Below, piece by piece: positions 12,240 to 15,230 of a stretch of 15,230 nucleotides of DNA (the first letter of the stretch is position 1; every line of letters starts with the position of its first letter). The notes under the pieces were generated by a model, which saw only the letters and a program-made list of their open reading frames with translations, was not told the origin of the DNA and ran no database searches. The stretch is from JBMNHG01 sp045627705 (lineage in GTDB: Bacteria > Verrucomicrobiota > Kiritimatiellia > RFP12 > JBMNHG01): the NCBI GenBank assembly GCA_045627705.1, contig JAZQOE010000110.1:1-15230 (forward strand), written 5' to 3'. A program made the translations under genes and the position numbers.

Positions 12240-14180
12240 TCAACGCCCGGTCTTGAACCAGCACTGGAGTTCGTTGCCTGGTTCGCGATTGCCCCAGAGG
12301 CAGTATGGAATCAGCTTGAGGCCGTTTGACGCCTTGAGGGCGGGGTAGGTCTTGTCGCCAATCGAAATCGTATCGTCGGCGAATGTCGCGTCGGCAGGCA
12401 GCACGGCATCGTATGCCTTGCCGCCGTTGTCGCAGCCCTCGGCGCAGTAGAGGATCGATCCGCGCATTACCGCGAGACGACCGCGATCCGCTTCCACGGC
12501 TTCGTGGGCGCGGACGCGCTTGACCGGCATCGGGAGATTAAGTTCGACAGTGTCGCCCGGCTTCCATGTGCGAGCGATATCGACATACCCGTCCACGCCT
12601 TGTTTCACTGCGACAGACAAGCCATTCACGGAAAGCGTCACGGTATCGCATGATGCCGGATCGATCTGCGCGTAGAGATCGCTTGGCACGGGGCGCCCGC
12701 AAGCCCACGAAGGTATGCGGACCTTGAGGGTGAAGTCGCGGGAATCGCTTCCGCCTTCGAAACCAGCGATCGAAAGTTTCATTGCGCCGTCCCACGGATA
12801 TGCGGTCTCGACACGGATGCAAACGCCATCGACAACCGCCTCGCCTGGAATGAAAAGGTTCCAGAAGATCGCGCCTGGCTTGCTTGCGTATGCGAATGTC
12901 GGAACTTGCGGGATGAATCTTACGTCGTTCACGGGACAGCAACTGCAGTCAAACCACTTCGAGCGCTTGTACCCGCCCTTTGAGGCGAGCGGATTCGGAT
13001 AGAAGAATTCATCGCCGGAAAGCGAAATGCCCGAAAGGAAGCCATTGTGGAGGGTTAATTCCGCGACATCGACATACTTTGTTTCGCCGTGCCAGAGGAA
13101 CATGCGCTGGTTCCACAGGACATTCGCTATCGCCGCGCATGTTTCGAGATATGCCTCGTCGGAATCATTCGGCAGATCGTATGGACCATTGAACGCCTCC
13201 CAGAGATTGCCGTACTCGGGATGGTGGTATTCTCGTCTGGCGCCGACGCCTCCAGTGAGGTAGAGCTTCTTCGAGACGACATTCTCCCAGAGGCGGTCAA
13301 TCGCCGCGATGTATGAGCTGTCGCCGGTGAGCGCGGCGACGTCCGCCATGCCTGTGTAGAGATAGCCTGCGCGGACGGCGTGGCCGATTGCTTCGTCCTG
13401 TTCGACAACGGGCTTGTGGTCCTGGCGGTCCGCCTCGCCCGCATTCGCGCGCAGATCCTTGCGTCCGCGCATGTCGAGGAAGAATTTCGCCTGGTCCAAG
13501 TATTTGCGCTTGCCGGTGGCGAGGTAGAGTTTGCAAAGCGCAAGTTCGATCTCCTCGTGTCCCGGTGCATCCTTGAGCTGGTCTTCATCCCAGCCAAAGG
13601 TGCGGCAGACGAGGTTTGCGTTCTTTGTCGCTACGTCGAGGAAATTCGTCTTGCCTGTCGCCTTGTACCACGCCACCGCGGCCTCGTACATGTGGCCGAC
13701 ATTGTATAGTTCATGGCTCGCACCGCAGTTGCTCCAGCGCGTCGGACCCATCATGCCGTATTGCCACGGAAGGTCGCCTTCCGAATTGTATGCGAATCCG
13801 AGGGTGCGCGCGGTGTAGAGGTAGCCATCGGGCTCCTGCGCACCCGCGACCTGGCCGATCAACCAGTCCATGTACTTTTCAAGTTCGGGATCGGGATTCA
13901 TCGCATGGATGTATGCCGCGCCCTCCATCACCTTGAAAACATCCGAATCGTCGAACGGAATGCCGCCGAATGTCCCCCATGCATGCTTTGCGGCGTTGGT
14001 GAAATTCGCGATGCGCGGCGTTTCGTTGCACTTCTGGAAATTCGACTTGAGGGTGACGGTGCGATTCGTTTCAAGGCGCTCGAACCAGAAGCCTGGCGTG
14101 ACATGGATCTTGCGCATGTCGGCTGCATGGATCGGATAGTCGGCGGTCGTGCGCGGCAGAGTGTCAGTTGTTGTATTCAT
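12240..14180 (-). CDS. GH127 beta-L-arabinofuranosidase-like glycoside hydrolase (DUF1680)
   Basis: A 646-residue (alpha/alpha)6-barrel enzyme with C-terminal beta-sandwich domains, the normal GH127 length. No signal peptide is seen, so it acts in the cytosol, presumably on short arabinose-containing oligosaccharides. The zinc-cysteine site known from Bifidobacterium longum HypBA1 (Glu338, Cys340, Cys417, Cys418) is present: YLETC gives Glu346 and Cys348, and DCSCCP gives Cys414 (nucleophile) and Cys415. Glu328 in LWEAF is a likely acid/base. N-terminal ADMRKIHVTPGFW and RWSNCGASHELYNVGHMYEA (148-167) are also family features. ATG 14180 is chosen over an upstream in-frame ATG because a promoter -10 lies at 14214-14219; the ribosome site is weak. 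It probably leads the seven-gene operon. GH127 also includes other specificities, so the exact substrate is open. Confidence 0.88.
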   Translation of the reverse strand: MNTTTDTLPRTTADYPIHAADMRKIHVTPGFWFERLETNRTVTLKSNFQKCNETPRIANFTNAAKHAWGTFGGIPFDDSDVFKVMEGAAYIHAMNPDPELEKYMDWLIGQVAGAQEPDGYLYTARTLGFAYNSEGDLPWQYGMMGPTRWSNCGASHELYNVGHMYEAAVAWYKATGKTNFLDVATKNANLVCRTFGWDEDQLKDAPGHEEIELALCKLYLATGKRKYLDQAKFFLDMRGRKDLRANAGEADRQDHKPVVEQDEAIGHAVRAGYLYTGMADVAALTGDSSYIAAIDRLWENVVSKKLYLTGGVGARREYHHPEYGNLWEAFNGPYDLPNDSDEAYLETCAAIANVLWNQRMFLWHGETKYVDVAELTLHNGFLSGISLSGDEFFYPNPLASKGGYKRSKWFDCSCCPVNDVRFIPQVPTFAYASKPGAIFWNLFIPGEAVVDGVCIRVETAYPWDGAMKLSIAGFEGGSDSRDFTLKVRIPSWACGRPVPSDLYAQIDPASCDTVTLSVNGLSVAVKQGVDGYVDIARTWKPGDTVELNLPMPVKRVRAHEAVEADRGRLAVMRGSILYCAEGCDNGGKAYDAVLPADATFADDTISIGDKTYPALKASNGLKLIPYCLWGNREPGNELQCWFKTGR

Positions 14181-14213
14181 GCGTGATGATATGGATAGAC
14201 CTGTGACATGGAA

Positions 14214-14243
14214 AGTATAGCAGTGAATGCTTGCTGTCCGCAA
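14214..14243 (-). promoter_or_regulatory. Probable promoter of the GH127 operon
   Basis: On the - strand TATACT (14219-14214, five of six to -10) is preceded by TGC, forming an extended -10. A weak -35-like TTGCGG (14243-14238) lies 18 bases further upstream. Transcription would start near 14207, about 27 bases before the ATG at 14180. The hairpin repeat copy C ends 15 bases upstream of the -35-like box. Confidence 0.5.
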
Positions 14244-14257
14244 TGCGATAGGGACTA

Positions 14258-14282
14258 CTTAAATAGTCTGTCCCTTTAAGCA
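14258..14282 (-). repeat. REP-like hairpin repeat, copy C, beside the RAYT gene
   Basis: Identical over all 25 bases to copy B (3476-3500). On the - strand it reads TG, CTTAAA, an 11-base loop and TTTAAG. In this copy the flank adds a second palindrome: GACTA (14253-14257) and TAGTC (14264-14268) around CTTAAA, with GGGAC and GTCCC further out. It lies 47 bases downstream of the RAYT stop codon and just upstream of the GH127 promoter. Confidence 0.85.
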
Positions 14283-14329
14283 CTTTTCTCTTTTTCATTA
14301 TCTCATCCATCCTTCTTCTTCCCAGTCAC

Positions 14330-15230
14330 TTACGCCATCGTCACCGGATTCTTCTGCAGCCGCCTCGCGGAACAGATCCGTATCCCGTTCCACTCCCTGC
14401 ACATCCCGATGCCGTAGCCGCCAGTCTTCCTGCCATCGCTGAAGTGTCCCGCGAACTTTTCGACCACTCCATCGACGAAACCCTTCGTCCCGACCGCGAA
14501 GCCCTTCGTGAAATGCCTCACCTTGCACCTCAGCATCACCGGCAGCTCGAGCTTCCCATGCCCCGCCAGCACCTCGCGCACTTTATCATGGTCGAGCGCA
14601 TCCACGCCTTTGGCGTACAGCAGCGCGCGGTAATGCGGCGCGACAGCCCCGAAGTCCGGCTTGTTAGCCTCCGGTCTGTAAATCCTTGTAATGCAAAGCC
14701 GTGCGTACCTGTCGCCCGCGACCGCCGCGCCATAGCTGCTCCAGCGGTAGTCCTTCGGGTCTTCTACAATCTGCGCACGGATCGGGTTGAGTTCGATGTA
14801 CGCGGCGACAGCGGCGAGCGATCCGCCGCCTTCGACGAAAGTGCTGCCGAAGCGCCCTTGCCAAAGCGTTCCCTCGTGCCCCTCGTGATGGGCGCGATAC
14901 CATACCGAGAAGCGCTGCTTCAGGCACTGCATGAACGGCGAGATGTCGCCCATGCGCCTCCTCAGCATCTCCTGCTCCGCCTCCAGGCGGCTGGTCCAAT
15001 TGTGCTTGCGGTACTCGTCCCACTGGCACTTCAGCTCCGCCGCGTTCTGATCGCCATAGAGGATCGCTACACGCTCAAGCAGTATCGCCTCCGTAAGTTC
15101 GATCGCCTTCGGAACATGCACCAGGACATGGAAGTGGTTGGTCATCACGCAGTATGCCAGCACTTCGATGCCGCTGAATGCCGCGACCTTCCGCAGCATC
15201 CTCACGAACATCTCCTTCTCCGCGTCCCCG
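14330..15230 (-). CDS. REP-associated tyrosine transposase (RAYT, Y1 HUH family), N-terminus cut by window edge
   Basis: The frame is open from the right edge; residues DAEKE precede the first internal Met at 15211 in the same frame, so that Met is not the true start and about 40 N-terminal residues are missing. The HUH motif is VMTNHFHVLVHVP (the two His codons at 15134-15136 and 15128-15130). The catalytic Tyr is in AAYIELNPIRA, codon 14798-14800, in the expected helix. LWQGRFGSTFVEG and YRWSSYGA are typical RAYT motifs. Y1 enzymes cleave single-stranded hairpin DNA through a 5'-phosphotyrosine. The C-terminal extension (from about TRIYRPEANK) follows the pattern of RAYTs from environmental bacteria. 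It has no IS200-type partner gene in view. The gene is read towards the GH127 operon. The repeat copy C just beyond its 3' end is its likely REP substrate. Confidence 0.88.
   Translation of the reverse strand, partial: GDAEKEMFVRMLRKVAAFSGIEVLAYCVMTNHFHVLVHVPKAIELTEAILLERVAILYGDQNAAELKCQWDEYRKHNWTSRLEAEQEMLRRRMGDISPFMQCLKQRFSVWYRAHHEGHEGTLWQGRFGSTFVEGGGSLAAVAAYIELNPIRAQIVEDPKDYRWSSYGAAVAGDRYARLCITRIYRPEANKPDFGAVAPHYRALLYAKGVDALDHDKVREVLAGHGKLELPVMLRCKVRHFTKGFAVGTKGFVDGVVEKFAGHFSDGRKTGGYGIGMCREWNGIRICSARRLQKNPVTMA

Noticed and set aside
14298..14528. Out-of-frame reading at the 3' end of the RAYT gene, considered as a frameshift
   Set aside because: The main frame stays open with the C-terminal pattern REWNGIRI expected for RAYTs, so no frameshift is needed.

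Overview
The window looks like chromosomal DNA from a GC-rich Gram-negative bacterium, most probably of the PVC superphylum (Kiritimatiellota, Lentisphaerota or Verrucomicrobiota type). That placement is an inference. It rests on the mix of a PTS EIIA-CBS protein next to an ion transporter, a GH127 enzyme, a secreted PA14/PKD-like/helical-repeat protein, heptose-phosphate genes and a REP-associated tyrosine transposase (RAYT). No rRNA or other phylogenetic marker beyond EF-G is present.

Layout. Bases 1-388 (-) are the start of a GT4-like glycosyltransferase that runs off the left edge. A divergent intergenic region (389-564) holds an operator-like cluster of TGCCATG half-sites, one copy of a hairpin repeat, a promoter and a leader hairpin. 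Next, on the + strand, come an EIIA-CBS regulator (565-1518) and an ArsB/NhaD-superfamily antiporter-like permease (1524-3005), closely spaced. They are followed by a promoter, tRNA-Glu(CTC) and a small very basic protein (3174-3365) that ends in a strong terminator. A 264-base convergent gap (3366-3629) contains two terminators with similar stems, a second copy of the hairpin repeat and a 9-bp CTAG tandem array.

Everything from 3630 to 15230 is on the - strand. Reading in the direction of transcription: RAYT (partial, cut by the right edge), a third hairpin-repeat copy, a promoter, a GH127 beta-L-arabinofuranosidase-like enzyme, a HAD sugar-phosphatase/mutase, a heptose-7-phosphate kinase, a GmhB-like phosphatase, a secreted PA14 protein, CysW, CysA, and finally fusA (EF-G) with its own probable promoter and terminator. 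From GH127 to CysA the gaps are 35 bases or less, and three junctions overlap (one GTGA, one ATGA, one 11-base overlap), so these seven genes look like one operon. It combines intracellular sugar handling and activated-heptose synthesis with a secreted protein and half of a sulfate-type transporter.

The strongest non-genic signal is a family of three hairpin repeats with a CTTAAA/TTTAAG stem, all intergenic. One lies 47 bases downstream of the RAYT gene, which makes the repeat the likely REP-type substrate of that transposase.
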